A stretch of DNA of 37,796 nucleotides from Streptomyces albidus (ex Kaewkla and Franco 2022) (GCF_013870515.1 NZ_JACBXA010000033.1:1-37796); one strand, 5' to 3'. Positions 23,673-32,187 are shown, numbered from the stretch's first letter. The notes: generated by a model from the letters alone, not told the origin. Numbers and translations: made by a program.

Positions 23673-23972
23673 GGTCTCACCCCTTTCCTTTCGGCCGGGT
23701 AATACACGTGTGTTCCAGGTCTCACCGCATTTCGCGGGAGGCTTTGTTGGGTGCCCCTCCCGTCCGCACGTATGCGCAGCCCTCTTTGTGAATCGCGCAC
23801 CTGTCCTGGTATGTCCCATTTCAAGTGCCGCGTACGCACGCCTGGTTCGACGGATCGAGACACAGGGGGTGATCGGTCTCCGTCATCGGCAGGGGTGCGT
23901 CTACGCACTGCTCTGACCCTGCGGGTGGACGGGTCGAGGGGCCAACCGAAACTCAGAGCGCGGACGCCCAGA
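23673..23972. promoter_or_regulatory. Region upstream of gvp operon, with hairpin-forming repeat
   Basis: This 300-bp stretch has no gene. It must contain the gvp promoter (reading leftward) and the end of the lacI-type gene. It holds a perfect inverted repeat CGGGAGG (23735-23741) / CCTCCCG (23756-23762) with a 14-bp spacer, and an 8-bp palindrome ACACGTGT (23704-23711) 32 bp before the gvpO start. No -35/-10 pair was convincing, and no SigB-type GGGTA element in the right direction was found. Confidence 0.45.
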
Positions 23973-24983
23973 TCACGCGCCCGCACTCTCCCGGACGATC
24001 AGGCGGTGCGGGACGGTGACCTGACGGGCAGGCAAGTGCCCGAGCCGCCCGTACACACGGTCGGCAAGGCACTGCAGGGCACGCTCGGCGATCTGCCGCT
24101 TGTCCGGCGAGACGGTGGCGAGGGACGGCACGCAATAGCGCCCGTCTTCGATGTCGTCGAACCCGATCAACGCGATGTCGGCGGGAACGCTCAAGCCGTG
24201 GTCGCGGACCGCTCGCAGAGCACCGAGCGCCAACTCGTCACTGAAGCAGAAGACGGCATCGGGAAACGGCTCGGCCTCGAGAAGCGCCCGCATCGCGCGG
24301 AACCCTTCCTCCCGGTGCAGCGAGGCGACGGTGCGCATCAGCAGGGCCTCGACGGGCAGCCCCGCAGCGGTCAGACCCTCGCGGTATCCCTGCGCACGTT
24401 GTTCGGCCGTGCCGTTGGAGAGTTGCGGCTGCAGACCGATGGCCGCGACGCGGCGACGGCCGAGCGCCACCAGGTGCGCCGTGGCCTCCCTCGCGGCGGC
24501 GACGTTGTCGATGGCCACATGATCCGCGGTGCCGCCGGTCTCCTGTTCCCCGAGTACGACCAGCGGCATCGTGGCGCTGTGCCGGCCCAGCTCCTCGGGT
24601 GTCAGCGACCAGGGACTCATGATCATCCCGTCGACCGTGTGCTTTTCGGAGCCTTCGAGCAGGCGTCGCTCTCGCTCGGCCGTGCCGTCGGTCCGGTCGA
24701 TGAGCACGGTCCAGCCGCGGTCCTGCGCGGCATCGATGAGCAGCTCCGCGATCTCACCGAAGTAAGGGGAGCGCACCTCCGGCACGGCGAGGCCGATCAG
24801 GCCGGTGCGGCCCTGTCGCAGATTGCGTGCGGCGAGGTTGGGGCGGTAGCGCAGCTCGTCGATGGCGTGCAGGACACGTTCACGGGTGGCGGGGGCGACC
24901 GCAGACGCGTTGTTGACGACGTTGGAGACGGTGCGCACCGAGACACCTGCCCTGGCTGCTACGTCCTTCAGCTTCGCCGTCAC
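23973..24983 (-). CDS. LacI-family transcriptional regulator
   Basis: The 336-residue protein has an N-terminal LacI helix-turn-helix (KLKDVAARAGVSVRTVSNVV, NNASAVAPATRERVLHAI), the hinge ELRYRPNLAARNLRQGRTGL, and a periplasmic-binding-protein-like effector domain (GLAVPEVRSPYFGEIAELLI; PDAVFCFSDELALGALRAVR; DIALIGFDDIEDGRYCVPSL). It should repress the divergent dioxygenase/MFS operon at the TGCAACGTTGCA operator (25095-25106) and release it on binding a small sugar-like ligand. GTG start at 24983. It may also control itself, since the operator lies between the two starts. Confidence 0.93.
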   Translation of the reverse strand: MTAKLKDVAARAGVSVRTVSNVVNNASAVAPATRERVLHAIDELRYRPNLAARNLRQGRTGLIGLAVPEVRSPYFGEIAELLIDAAQDRGWTVLIDRTDGTAERERRLLEGSEKHTVDGMIMSPWSLTPEELGRHSATMPLVVLGEQETGGTADHVAIDNVAAAREATAHLVALGRRRVAAIGLQPQLSNGTAEQRAQGYREGLTAAGLPVEALLMRTVASLHREEGFRAMRALLEAEPFPDAVFCFSDELALGALRAVRDHGLSVPADIALIGFDDIEDGRYCVPSLATVSPDKRQIAERALQCLADRVYGRLGHLPARQVTVPHRLIVRESAGA

Positions 24984-25081
24984 CCCGGGCCCTCACCTTT
25001 CGACTGCCGCCTGCCGAACTCAGCAAGGCGGACCGATCATCCCACGCCGAACCGCGCCGGAAGAAAATCCTCCGCATCCTG

Positions 25082-25110
25082 TTGCCACGATGCATGCAAC
25101 GTTGCAAAGT
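25082..25110 (+). promoter_or_regulatory. Promoter with LacI-type operator TGCAACGTTGCA
   Basis: A perfect 12-bp palindrome TGCAACGTTGCA (25095-25106) with a central CG step is the classic shape of a LacI/GalR-family operator. It sits in the gap between the lacI-type gene and the dioxygenase. A plausible promoter TTGCCA (25082-25087), 17 bp, CAAAGT (25105-25110) overlaps it, so bound repressor would block RNA polymerase. The operator is clear; the promoter is inference. Confidence 0.7.
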
Positions 25111-25113
25111 GTG

Positions 25114-25139
25114 AGGCTCATGCGCCCCCGCATGAGCCT
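25114..25139 (+). repeat. Perfect 11-bp stem-loop in the dioxygenase leader
   Basis: AGGCTCATGCG (25114-25124) and CGCATGAGCCT (25129-25139) flank a CCCC loop. It lies 22 bp before the GTG start and just after the putative -10. It may be a second regulator site or an mRNA hairpin affecting stability or translation. It is too far upstream to cover the GAGAGGAG ribosome site. Confidence 0.75.
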
Positions 25140-25161
25140 GCATGGAGAGAGGAGCCTGTCT

Positions 25162-26103
25162 GTGACCAGCGCAAGCACTCAGACGGAAGGCGTCACCGCT
25201 GCACCCGCGGGCGCCGCCCCCGTCGGTTTCGCAACCGTCGGCGAGGTGGTGCGCGACCTCTACACCGACGGCGTCAGCGCCTGCCGCGGCGCCTTCACCC
25301 CCGAGTGGGCCGACCGCATGCGCGAGGACATCGAGCACGCCTACGAGGACGCGCGACAGCGGCCCGGTGGTGCGGTCGGCCGCGGCCCGAACCGCTACTA
25401 CGTCGAGATTCACCCGGAACAGCTTCGCGGCTTCGTCGAACTCGTCGACCATCCCTGGGTGAGGGCCGTGTGCGAAGCCGTGCTGGGGGCGCAGTACTCG
25501 ATCGTCGAACTCGGCTTCGACATACCGTTCGCGGGAGCCGTCCATCAACCCTGGCACCGCGACTTCCCCATGCCCCAGGTGACCCGGACCGGGCGCCGGC
25601 TGAACTCGCTGGCCTTCAACCTCACCGGCGTCGACACCACCGAGGACATGGGCCCCTTCGAGATCGCGCCGGGCACGCAGTGGGACAACGACGACAGCTT
25701 CGAGCACGGCATGTTCCCGCCGCGCGAGGACCATCCCCGCTACCAGCGGCTCGGTGTACGCAAGTTCCCGCAGCGCGGGGACATCTCCGTACGGTCGGCC
25801 CTCACCGTCCACCGCGGGACCGCCAATCATTCCGAGCTGTCCCGCCCTGTTCTCGTGCTGGGCGTGGACGCACCGGGCGCGGGCAACGACGCGCACCACG
25901 ACATGGCGGTCACCCGGAGGTACTGGGACGCACTGCCGGAACGGGTACGCCGCCACATGCACTGTCCGGTCGTCGACTCGCTCACGCCGATCGTGCAGAA
26001 GCACACCATCGAGGGCCTCGTCATGGGTGAGACGGAGGGCGACTCCGCCGCCGGCGGCATGGGCGCCGCCGTACCCGACTCCCCTTCCGGAACCGCCAGC
26101 TGA
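25162..26103 (+). CDS. Phytanoyl-CoA dioxygenase (PhyH)-family Fe(II)/2-oxoglutarate enzyme
   Basis: The 313-residue protein has the non-heme iron triad of the family: H132 and D134 in HQPWHRDFP, and the distal H217 in ALTVHRGTANHSELSRP, whose Arg would bind 2-oxoglutarate. Other family features are FTPEWADRMREDIEHAYEDA and FEIAPGTQWDND. It should hydroxylate a small molecule, perhaps the solute carried by the adjacent transporter; the substrate is unknown. The GTG at 25162 follows GAGAGGAG; the open frame extends further upstream through the operator region and is not used. It is the first gene of a two-gene operon controlled by the LacI-type protein. Confidence 0.85.
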   Translation: MTSASTQTEGVTAAPAGAAPVGFATVGEVVRDLYTDGVSACRGAFTPEWADRMREDIEHAYEDARQRPGGAVGRGPNRYYVEIHPEQLRGFVELVDHPWVRAVCEAVLGAQYSIVELGFDIPFAGAVHQPWHRDFPMPQVTRTGRRLNSLAFNLTGVDTTEDMGPFEIAPGTQWDNDDSFEHGMFPPREDHPRYQRLGVRKFPQRGDISVRSALTVHRGTANHSELSRPVLVLGVDAPGAGNDAHHDMAVTRRYWDALPERVRRHMHCPVVDSLTPIVQKHTIEGLVMGETEGDSAAGGMGAAVPDSPSGTAS

Positions 26104-26141
26104 ACAACCCGCCGTACCGAACGACCGTGGAAAGGCCGCAC

Positions 26142-27560
26142 GTGAAGACCGCCGCATCGCCGCAGACCGACGCTCCCCCACCCGCACGGCAGCCGCCGCT
26201 TCTCTACGCCGTGGCAGCGATCTCCGCTCTCGGCGGTCTGCTCTTCGGCTACGACACCGGCATCATCTCCAGCGCACTCCTGGACCTGGGCAGGGACCTC
26301 CAGCTCTCCTCGCGGGCTCAGGAGATCGTGGTCAGCGCCATTCTCGTGGGCGCCATGGTGGGCGCCCCCGTCTCCGGGACACTCGTCGCCCGTCACGGCC
26401 GCAAGCCCGTCGTGACCGGGGTCGCCGTCCTCTTCGCCGTGGGCGCCGTAGCGGCAGCCGTGGCTCCCGGGACGGGCACACTCATCGGCGCCCGGTTCGT
26501 CCTCGGACTTGCGGTCGGTGCGGCATCAAACACCGTCCCCGTCTACATAGCCGAGACCGCTCCCGCGGCGATCCGCGGTCGGCTCATGGTGCTCTTCCAG
26601 CTCATGGTGGCCATCGGCCAGCTCATCTCCTACCTCGTGGGATACGCGCTGGCGGGGCCCGACGGCTGGCGCTGGATGTTCGCCCTGGCCGCCGTCCCCG
26701 CCGCCGTGCTCGCCGTCGGCATGATCCCGCTTCCCGAGAGCCCGCGCTGGCTCGTCGGGCAGGGACGGACGGAGGAGGCCGCCGCGGTTCTCAAGAAGCT
26801 GCGCCGACCCGGCTCGGACATCGGCGAGGAGATCGCCGACATCAAGGCTGTACGCACCAGGGAACGCGGTGCGGGCTGGCGGGCCCTGCGCGGGAGCTGG
26901 GTGCGCCCGGCGCTCGTAGTCGCTCTGGGAATCGCCGCGTTCTCGCAGCTGACCGGCATCAACGCGATGGTCTACTACGCGCCCAAGCTGCTCACGGACG
27001 CCGGGTTCGGGGACTCCACGGCGCTGCTGACCGGCGTCGGCATCGGCGTGATGCTCGTCCTCGCGGGTATCGCCGGCACCCTTCTGGTCGACCGGACGGG
27101 ACGGCGTCGGCTGCTGCTGTGGCTGCTGCCCGGCTCGGGGCTCGCGATGGCTGTGCTCGCCCTGGCGTTCCTGGGCACAGGAGGATCGGAGGCGCAGAAG
27201 TGGACTGTCATCCTGTCGCTCTTCGCCTACATCTTCCTCAACGGCGCGAGCATGCAGGCCGTCGTCTGGCTCATCGGCCCCGAGGTACTGCCGCTGGCCG
27301 TGCGCGGCCCGGCGATGAGCCTGGCCACCACGGCCGTATGGGGGTTCGACCTGGTCATCGCGATGACGGCCCTGACCGCGGTCGACACCTTCGGCCGTAC
27401 CGCGACGTTCCTCGTCTACGCGTTGATGAACGCGGCCTGCTGGCTCTTCGTTCTGCGCCGGGTCCCGGAGACGCGCGGGCGCACGCTGGAGGAGATCGAG
27501 CAGGCGCTTCGCCATCCCTCAGCCGCGAAGAGCGCCGCAAAGGAGCGGACGCCCGCCTGA
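26142..27560 (+). CDS. MFS transporter, sugar porter family
   Basis: The 472-residue protein has twelve predicted membrane segments. Sugar porter signatures include GGLLFGYDTGIISSALLDLG in the first helix region, RFVLGLAVGAASNTVPVYIA in helices 4-5, PESPRWLVGQGR before the central loop, QLTGINAMVYYAPKLL, DRTGRRRLLLW, and the family-ending VPETRGRTLEEIEQAL. Proton-coupled import of a sugar or cyclitol is likely. The GTG at 26142 with GGAAAGG six nt upstream is preferred to the GTG at 26127. It follows the dioxygenase by 38 bp and shares its regulation. A strong terminator follows. Confidence 0.92.
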   Translation: MKTAASPQTDAPPPARQPPLLYAVAAISALGGLLFGYDTGIISSALLDLGRDLQLSSRAQEIVVSAILVGAMVGAPVSGTLVARHGRKPVVTGVAVLFAVGAVAAAVAPGTGTLIGARFVLGLAVGAASNTVPVYIAETAPAAIRGRLMVLFQLMVAIGQLISYLVGYALAGPDGWRWMFALAAVPAAVLAVGMIPLPESPRWLVGQGRTEEAAAVLKKLRRPGSDIGEEIADIKAVRTRERGAGWRALRGSWVRPALVVALGIAAFSQLTGINAMVYYAPKLLTDAGFGDSTALLTGVGIGVMLVLAGIAGTLLVDRTGRRRLLLWLLPGSGLAMAVLALAFLGTGGSEAQKWTVILSLFAYIFLNGASMQAVVWLIGPEVLPLAVRGPAMSLATTAVWGFDLVIAMTALTAVDTFGRTATFLVYALMNAACWLFVLRRVPETRGRTLEEIEQALRHPSAAKSAAKERTPA

Positions 27561-27574
27561 GGTTCCTCGAACAG

Positions 27575-27608
27575 CCGTCGGGGTGCGTCGCGTGGCGCGC
27601 CCCGGCGG
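27575..27608. terminator. Strong hairpin between convergent MFS and ABC permease genes
   Basis: CCGTCGGGGTGCG (27575-27587) pairs along its full length with CGCGCCCCGGCGG (27596-27608), using two G-U pairs, with an 8-nt loop. It lies 14 bp after the MFS stop and directly beyond the stop of the leftward permease, so it can end transcription both ways. There is no T-run, as is common in Streptomyces. Confidence 0.8.
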
Positions 27609-27609
27609 C

Positions 27610-28431
27610 TCACTCCTTGACGGCGCCGGTGAGCATTCCCTCGATGAACCGGCGCTGCAGCGCCACGTACACCACGACGACCGGCAGGGCGATGAGCACC
27701 GAGGCAGCTGCGAGCAGGGCGGTGTCGGAGCTGTGCTGGCCCTGGAAGAAGGCGAGTCCGAGCGGGACCGTGCGGTGTGCCTCGTCGCTGACCATCACCA
27801 GCGCCATCAGGAACTCGTTCCAGGTCCACATGAAGACGATGACGACCATGGTGGACAGGGCGGGCCGTCCCATCGGGACGAGGATGCGCCACAGCGTCGC
27901 CCAGCTCGTGGCCCCGTCGATGCGGGCCGCCTCGATGACGGACCGGGAGCTGTTTCGGAAGTACGTACGCATCCAGAAGACGCCGAAGGCGAGCGACTGC
28001 GCCGTCTGCGGCAGGATCAACGCCCAGTAGGTGTCGGTCAGTTCCCAGTACCGAAGGTCGAAGTAGAGCGGTACGACCAGGGCTTCCTGCGGCAGGGTGA
28101 GGCCGAGGACGAAGAGGTAGAAGAGCAGATCCGAGCCGGGGAAGCGCATCACGCCGAAGGCGTACGCGGCGAGGACCGCGAGCACGGAGGTCGCCACGAC
28201 GACGACCAGCGCGACCAGCACGGAGTTGGTCAGGTACGTGCCGAAGTGACCCCGGGTCCACGCGTCCGCGAAATTACCCCAGTTGAGGCCGTCCGGCAGC
28301 GAGAAGCCGGTGTCGAGGGACGATTGACGGCCGAACGCCGAGGAGAGGACGCCCACCACGGGGGTGAGACTGATGACGGCGAAGAGCGCGAGGATGCCGT
28401 AGGTCAGGCTTCGTTCGATACGGCCGGTCAT
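27610..28431 (-). CDS. CUT1 ABC sugar transporter permease (MalG type)
   Basis: The 273-residue membrane protein has six predicted helices and the permease EAA loop SRSVIEAARIDGATSWATLW followed by RILVPMGRPAL, which docks the ATPase. It starts MTGRIERSLTYGILALFAVI and ends RRFIEGMLTGAVKE, typical of MalG-type permeases. ATG start at 28431 overlaps the upstream permease stop (ATGA). It is the last gene of the leftward operon kinase - binding protein - permease - permease. No ATP-binding subunit is encoded nearby; Streptomyces CUT1 importers commonly share the MsiK ATPase. Confidence 0.94.
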   Translation of the reverse strand: MTGRIERSLTYGILALFAVISLTPVVGVLSSAFGRQSSLDTGFSLPDGLNWGNFADAWTRGHFGTYLTNSVLVALVVVVATSVLAVLAAYAFGVMRFPGSDLLFYLFVLGLTLPQEALVVPLYFDLRYWELTDTYWALILPQTAQSLAFGVFWMRTYFRNSSRSVIEAARIDGATSWATLWRILVPMGRPALSTMVVIVFMWTWNEFLMALVMVSDEAHRTVPLGLAFFQGQHSSDTALLAAASVLIALPVVVVYVALQRRFIEGMLTGAVKE

Positions 28432-29429
28432 CGGTTCCGTCCTTCTACGAGCCGTGCGACGCCGACCGTCAGCACGAAGATCATCACGGTGAGGCCCACT
28501 CCCATCGCCGCCGCGGAGCCGACCTCGTTGGTCTCGAAGGCCCGGTGGTAGACCTCGTAGGCGGGCACGGAGGTGGCGTTGCCGGGACCGCCGCTGGTCG
28601 TGATGTAGATCAGGTCGAAGTTGCGGAGCCCCGCGACGATGGTCAGGGTCAGCGCCACCGCGATCTCGGCGCGCAGCCCGGGCAGGGTGACGGCGAAGAA
28701 CTCGCGCAGCGCGCCGGCTCCGTCCATGCGGGCCGCCTCGTACAGCTCGCGGGGGATGCGCTGCGTACCGGCCAGGAAGAGGACCACGCACAGGCCGGTC
28801 TCCACCCAGGTGCCGACCGCCCCGACGGCGGGCAGCGCCCACGTGTAGTCGCCCAGCCAGGAACGCGTCAGCGACTCCAGGCCGACCGACTTGAGAGCGT
28901 CGTTGAGCAGCCCGTCCGGAGCCAGGATCGAGCGCCATGCGACGCCGACGACGACCATCGCGAGGACCTGCGGCAGGAAGAAGACGGTGCGGAAGAAGGT
29001 CGTCCCCCGCACCCGGAACCGCGAGAGGGCCGAGGCGAGCAGCAGACCCAGCGCGACGGGCAGCGCGGCGTAGAACAGCAGCAGAACCAGGGCGTGCAGG
29101 AAGGGCCCGCGCAGCGACGGGTCGGTCAACAGGCCCTGGTAGTTGTCGAGTCCGGCCCAGGTGGCGACGGTCAGGCCGTCCCAGTGCAGGAACGAGAGCC
29201 ACACCGTCTGCCCGAGCGGGACGAGCAGGAAGAGGGCGTAGAGAACCAGGGCGGGCAGCACGTAGAGGTAGCCGACGGCGCGGGGCTCTCCCGGCGCCTG
29301 GCGGCGGTAGCGTGCGGCGATGTCGCGCATCGTGCGGCCGCGCCGCCGGTTCGTGTCCGAGCCGCCGTCCCCTTCGGGGTGGGCCCCGAGCGGACGGGCC
29401 TGGCCCTCGGTGGTGGGAGCCGTGCTCAC
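28428..29429 (-). CDS. CUT1 ABC sugar transporter permease (MalF type)
   Basis: The 333-residue protein has a charged N-terminal stretch of about 45 residues, then six predicted helices beginning VGYLYVLPALVLYALFLLVP. The EAA loop is PRELYEAARMDGAGALREFF followed by AVTLPGLRAEI. The large periplasmic loop and the GGPGNATSVPAYEVYHRAFE segment near the end are normal for MalF-type permeases. GTG start at 29429 overlaps the binding-protein stop as GTGA. It forms the translocation pore with the MalG-type partner. Confidence 0.94.
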   Translation of the reverse strand: MSTAPTTEGQARPLGAHPEGDGGSDTNRRRGRTMRDIAARYRRQAPGEPRAVGYLYVLPALVLYALFLLVPLGQTVWLSFLHWDGLTVATWAGLDNYQGLLTDPSLRGPFLHALVLLLFYAALPVALGLLLASALSRFRVRGTTFFRTVFFLPQVLAMVVVGVAWRSILAPDGLLNDALKSVGLESLTRSWLGDYTWALPAVGAVGTWVETGLCVVLFLAGTQRIPRELYEAARMDGAGALREFFAVTLPGLRAEIAVALTLTIVAGLRNFDLIYITTSGGPGNATSVPAYEVYHRAFETNEVGSAAAMGVGLTVMIFVLTVGVARLVEGRNR

Positions 29430-30862
29430 GGCTTCTTCTTCCCTTCGGCTCGCTGCTTGTCCTGGAAGTCGCTGTAGGAGCGCTGCATCGCGGTGGCCAG
29501 CTCGTCCGGAGAGGTTTTTCCGTCGATGACGCCCTGGAGGTCGGCGGAGAGCGAGTCGTAGAAGGTGGGCGTGGTGTAGTCGAGGTACGGGACGAGCCCG
29601 TCGTCGGCGTTCAACTGCCGCCAGCCGTCGATCATCTGCCCGTCGACCGTGCCTTCAGGCACTTCGTCGGCCGCCTTGCCGGGTACGGCGGGCAGCACCC
29701 CTTCTTCCGTCATCACGTCGGCGGCGTGCTTGTTGGTGATGAAATCCAGGTAGGCGGCGGCCACTTGGGGGTGCCTGGACTTGGAGGTGACCGACCAGGC
29801 CAGTCCTTGCCCTCCGGTCGTCACGGGGGCGGCGCCCTCCTTCGCGGGCGGTGGCGGCATGAAGCCCAGGCTGTCGCCCATGGACTTCTTCAGGTCGGGG
29901 AGCTGCCACGTCCCGGTGATGAGGAAGGCGCCCTTGCCGTCTGCGAACTTCTTCGCCGCGTCGTCGTAGCCGGTGCCGTTGGCGCCCTTGGGGATGAAGC
30001 CGCGTTCCTTCCACTCGGCGAGGGTCCGTGCGGCCTCCCGCGTCGGGTCGGTGTCGAAGCCGTCGCCGCGGCCGAAGACACTCTCGCGTGTCTCCTCCGC
30101 TCCCCCGGCCTGGTTCTGCAGCACGCCGAAGGTGTGGATCGCCGGGTACTTGTCCAAGTTGCCGAACTGCACCGGCAGTTGGTCCTCGTCCTTGAGCTTC
30201 GGCAGCGCGTCGGTCAGCTCTTTCCAGGTCCCGGGCGGCTCCACCCCGGCCTTCTCCAGTACGTCCTTGTTGTAGTAGACGCCGATGTATTCACCGGTCT
30301 GGGAGATGCCGTAGAGCCGTCCGGTGCCGAAGTCGCGGCCGTCGACGGAGACCCGGTTGAGGTTGAGCAGGGTGGCCGGGTAACGGGTGTTCCAGGCGTA
30401 GATGCCCGCGTAGTTGTCGAGCGGGCTGAGCAGCCCGGCCTTCACGAAGGCCACCATGTCGGGGTAGCCCTGATTGGCCTGGATGACGTCCGGCGGCTTG
30501 TTGCCGGATATCGCCAGCTTGAGAGTGGTCTTCAGATCGGAGAAGCTGCGGGCGACGCGCTTGATGCGGACGTTGGGGTACTTCTTCTCGAACTCGGCGT
30601 TCAGCCGCTCCAGTTCGTCGTTCTGGCCGCCTCGGACCTCCTGGTCCCACACGGTCAGCGTGGCCTTCCCGGCCTTGGCCGGGTCGGGCACGGAGCTGGC
30701 GGCGGCGCCGGGCACTCCCGCTCCCGAAGCCGCCGACCCGTCGGTGCCGGGTACGCAGGCGGCGGCGAGCAGCGCGGTGCCGAGGGCCAGGACGAGCGGG
30801 GCGGTACGCCTCCGGGCCGCCGCCGGCCGGCGGTCGGTGCCCCGGGTGCTCGCTGAGCGCAT
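29426..30862 (-). CDS. ABC transporter sugar-binding lipoprotein
   Basis: The 478-residue extracellular solute-binding protein has a signal peptide with several Arg residues (ARRRTAPLVLALGTALLAAA) and a lipobox LAAAC with lipid-anchored C36. An Arg-rich n-region makes Tat export possible. The mature protein has the CUT1 pattern: ATLTVWDQEVRGGQNDELER near its start, AFVKAGLLSPLDNYAG, GISQTGEYIGVYYNKDVLEK and TGTWQLPDLKKSMGDSLGFM. It should bind a sugar oligomer outside the cell. The ATG at 30862 follows GAGAGGAG; the open frame further upstream is not protein-like. It lies 61 bp after the kinase gene. Confidence 0.93.
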   Translation of the reverse strand: MRSASTRGTDRRPAAARRRTAPLVLALGTALLAAACVPGTDGSAASGAGVPGAAASSVPDPAKAGKATLTVWDQEVRGGQNDELERLNAEFEKKYPNVRIKRVARSFSDLKTTLKLAISGNKPPDVIQANQGYPDMVAFVKAGLLSPLDNYAGIYAWNTRYPATLLNLNRVSVDGRDFGTGRLYGISQTGEYIGVYYNKDVLEKAGVEPPGTWKELTDALPKLKDEDQLPVQFGNLDKYPAIHTFGVLQNQAGGAEETRESVFGRGDGFDTDPTREAARTLAEWKERGFIPKGANGTGYDDAAKKFADGKGAFLITGTWQLPDLKKSMGDSLGFMPPPPAKEGAAPVTTGGQGLAWSVTSKSRHPQVAAAYLDFITNKHAADVMTEEGVLPAVPGKAADEVPEGTVDGQMIDGWRQLNADDGLVPYLDYTTPTFYDSLSADLQGVIDGKTSPDELATAMQRSYSDFQDKQRAEGKKKP

Positions 30863-30923
30863 GGGAGTCTCCTCTCGGCGTCCCCGCGGTGTCACGGGCC
30901 GCTTCGCCCGTACCGCCGCACCT

Positions 30924-32033
30924 TCAGGACGAACGGAATCCGATGGTGGGGGTGGCTCGGCGCAGAGCCGAGCCACGGTTGGCTCCGGGCAGCAGTTCGG
31001 ACAGGAAGTGGTAGCGACGCATCACGTCCTCGCCCTGTCCCCCGCAACGGGTGGCGTACTGCCACCAGGCGGCGACCTCGGGCCAGCCGGGTGCGGAGAG
31101 CGAGCCGCCGAAGTGCTGAACGGACAGTGCAGCGGTCAGGTTGGCGAAGGCGAGACGGTCCGCCAGCGGCCAGCCGGCGAGCGTCCCGCTGATGAATCCG
31201 GCAACGAAGACGTCGCCGGCGCCGGTGGGGTCCAGCGCCTGGACGGGCAGGGCCGGCACGTCGGCGCTCTCCCCGGTGAGGGAGTCGACGGCGATCGCTC
31301 CGCCCGAACCCTTCGTCACGACGGCGATGGGGACGAGTTCGGCCAGTGCGCGCACCGCCTCTTCGGGGCTGTCCGTACGCGTGTAGTGCTGTGCCTCGGC
31401 GGCGTTGGGCAGGAAGGCGTGGCAGTAGGACAGGTCCGCGAGGGTGTCGGGGTCCCAGGCGCCCGTCTCGTCCCAGCCGACGTCGGCGAAGATCTTGCTG
31501 CCCTCCTCGTACGCCTCGCGTGCCCAGGTGTCGAGGCGGCCGGGGGCCAGCGCGGTGAAGCAGGCGCGGGAGCGCGGGCGTTCGGCGGCGCTGACGCAGG
31601 GGGCCGGTGCCTCGTGGCCGTGCGAGACCATCGTCCGTTCGCCCTCGTAGGCCATGGAGACGGTGACCGGCGAGTGCCAGCCGCGGGCCCGGTGTGAGGG
31701 CGCCAGGTCGATGCCTTCGTTGTCCGCCAGGGACTCCCAGCAGTAGTCGCCGTAGACGTCGTCGCCGAACGCCGCGGCGAGCGAGGTGCGCAGGCCGAGG
31801 CGGCGCAGGGCCGTGGCCATGTTGGCGACGCCGCCGGGGCTGGAGCCCATGCCGCGTGCCCAGGACTCCGTGCCTCGCACGGGCGCGTGTTCGAGCCCGG
31901 TGAAGATGATGTCGAGGAAGACGGTGCCGGTCAGGAAGACGTCCTGCTCGGGACCGCCGTCGTCGCGCAGTGCCGCCAGCGGGTCCAAGGTCGCTGACGT
32001 CGGCGCCGGCTGCGCGCTCCCGGTCGTGCTCAC
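30924..32033 (-). CDS. PfkB-family carbohydrate kinase
   Basis: The 369-residue kinase has the ribokinase/PfkB fold: N-terminal DVFLTGTVFLDIIFTGLEHA, the substrate loop GMGSSPGGVANMATALRRLG, and the C-terminal signature LDPTGAGDVFVAGFISG with the catalytic Asp. An N-terminal leader of about 35 residues and a C-terminal extension are added. The GTG at 32033 has GGAGGAAGG just upstream. It is the first gene of the leftward ABC operon. In the csn-type scheme of Streptomyces a kinase of this kind phosphorylates the imported sugar before a GH4 enzyme cuts it; the GH4 gene is on the other arm of this divergon. Confidence 0.9.
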   Translation of the reverse strand: MSTTGSAQPAPTSATLDPLAALRDDGGPEQDVFLTGTVFLDIIFTGLEHAPVRGTESWARGMGSSPGGVANMATALRRLGLRTSLAAAFGDDVYGDYCWESLADNEGIDLAPSHRARGWHSPVTVSMAYEGERTMVSHGHEAPAPCVSAAERPRSRACFTALAPGRLDTWAREAYEEGSKIFADVGWDETGAWDPDTLADLSYCHAFLPNAAEAQHYTRTDSPEEAVRALAELVPIAVVTKGSGGAIAVDSLTGESADVPALPVQALDPTGAGDVFVAGFISGTLAGWPLADRLAFANLTAALSVQHFGGSLSAPGWPEVAAWWQYATRCGGQGEDVMRRYHFLSELLPGANRGSALRRATPTIGFRSS

Positions 32034-32187
32034 TGCCTTCCTCCCCCTCCTCCGACGTCGTCGGCTCTGCACCGGCCCCACCCCCGGGCCGTCATTCGAT
32101 GAGCGATACCTTGCACGTCAGGACCAGGAAGTGCAAGAGCCCAGTCACAGTCGCGCAAAGTCGCTCACTCGCGCTACATTGCCGAGC
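32034..32187. promoter_or_regulatory. Divergent kinase / DeoR control region with repeats
   Basis: This 154-bp gap separates the leftward ABC operon from the rightward deoR-GH4 operon. It holds a perfect inverted repeat CTTGCAC (32110-32116) / GTGCAAG (32131-32137) with a 14-bp spacer. Three direct AGTCRC units follow (32143-32148, 32149-32154, 32159-32164). Direct or inverted repeats of this size suit a DeoR-family regulator, probably the adjacent gene. No clear -35/-10 pair was assigned. Confidence 0.55.

Noticed and set aside
6323..32137. Three inverted repeats with the same 7-N14-7 geometry (6323-6350, 23735-23762, 32110-32137)
   Set aside because: The half-site sequences are unrelated, and repeats of this size are expected by chance in this much non-coding DNA when spacing is free, so they are not treated as one regulon.
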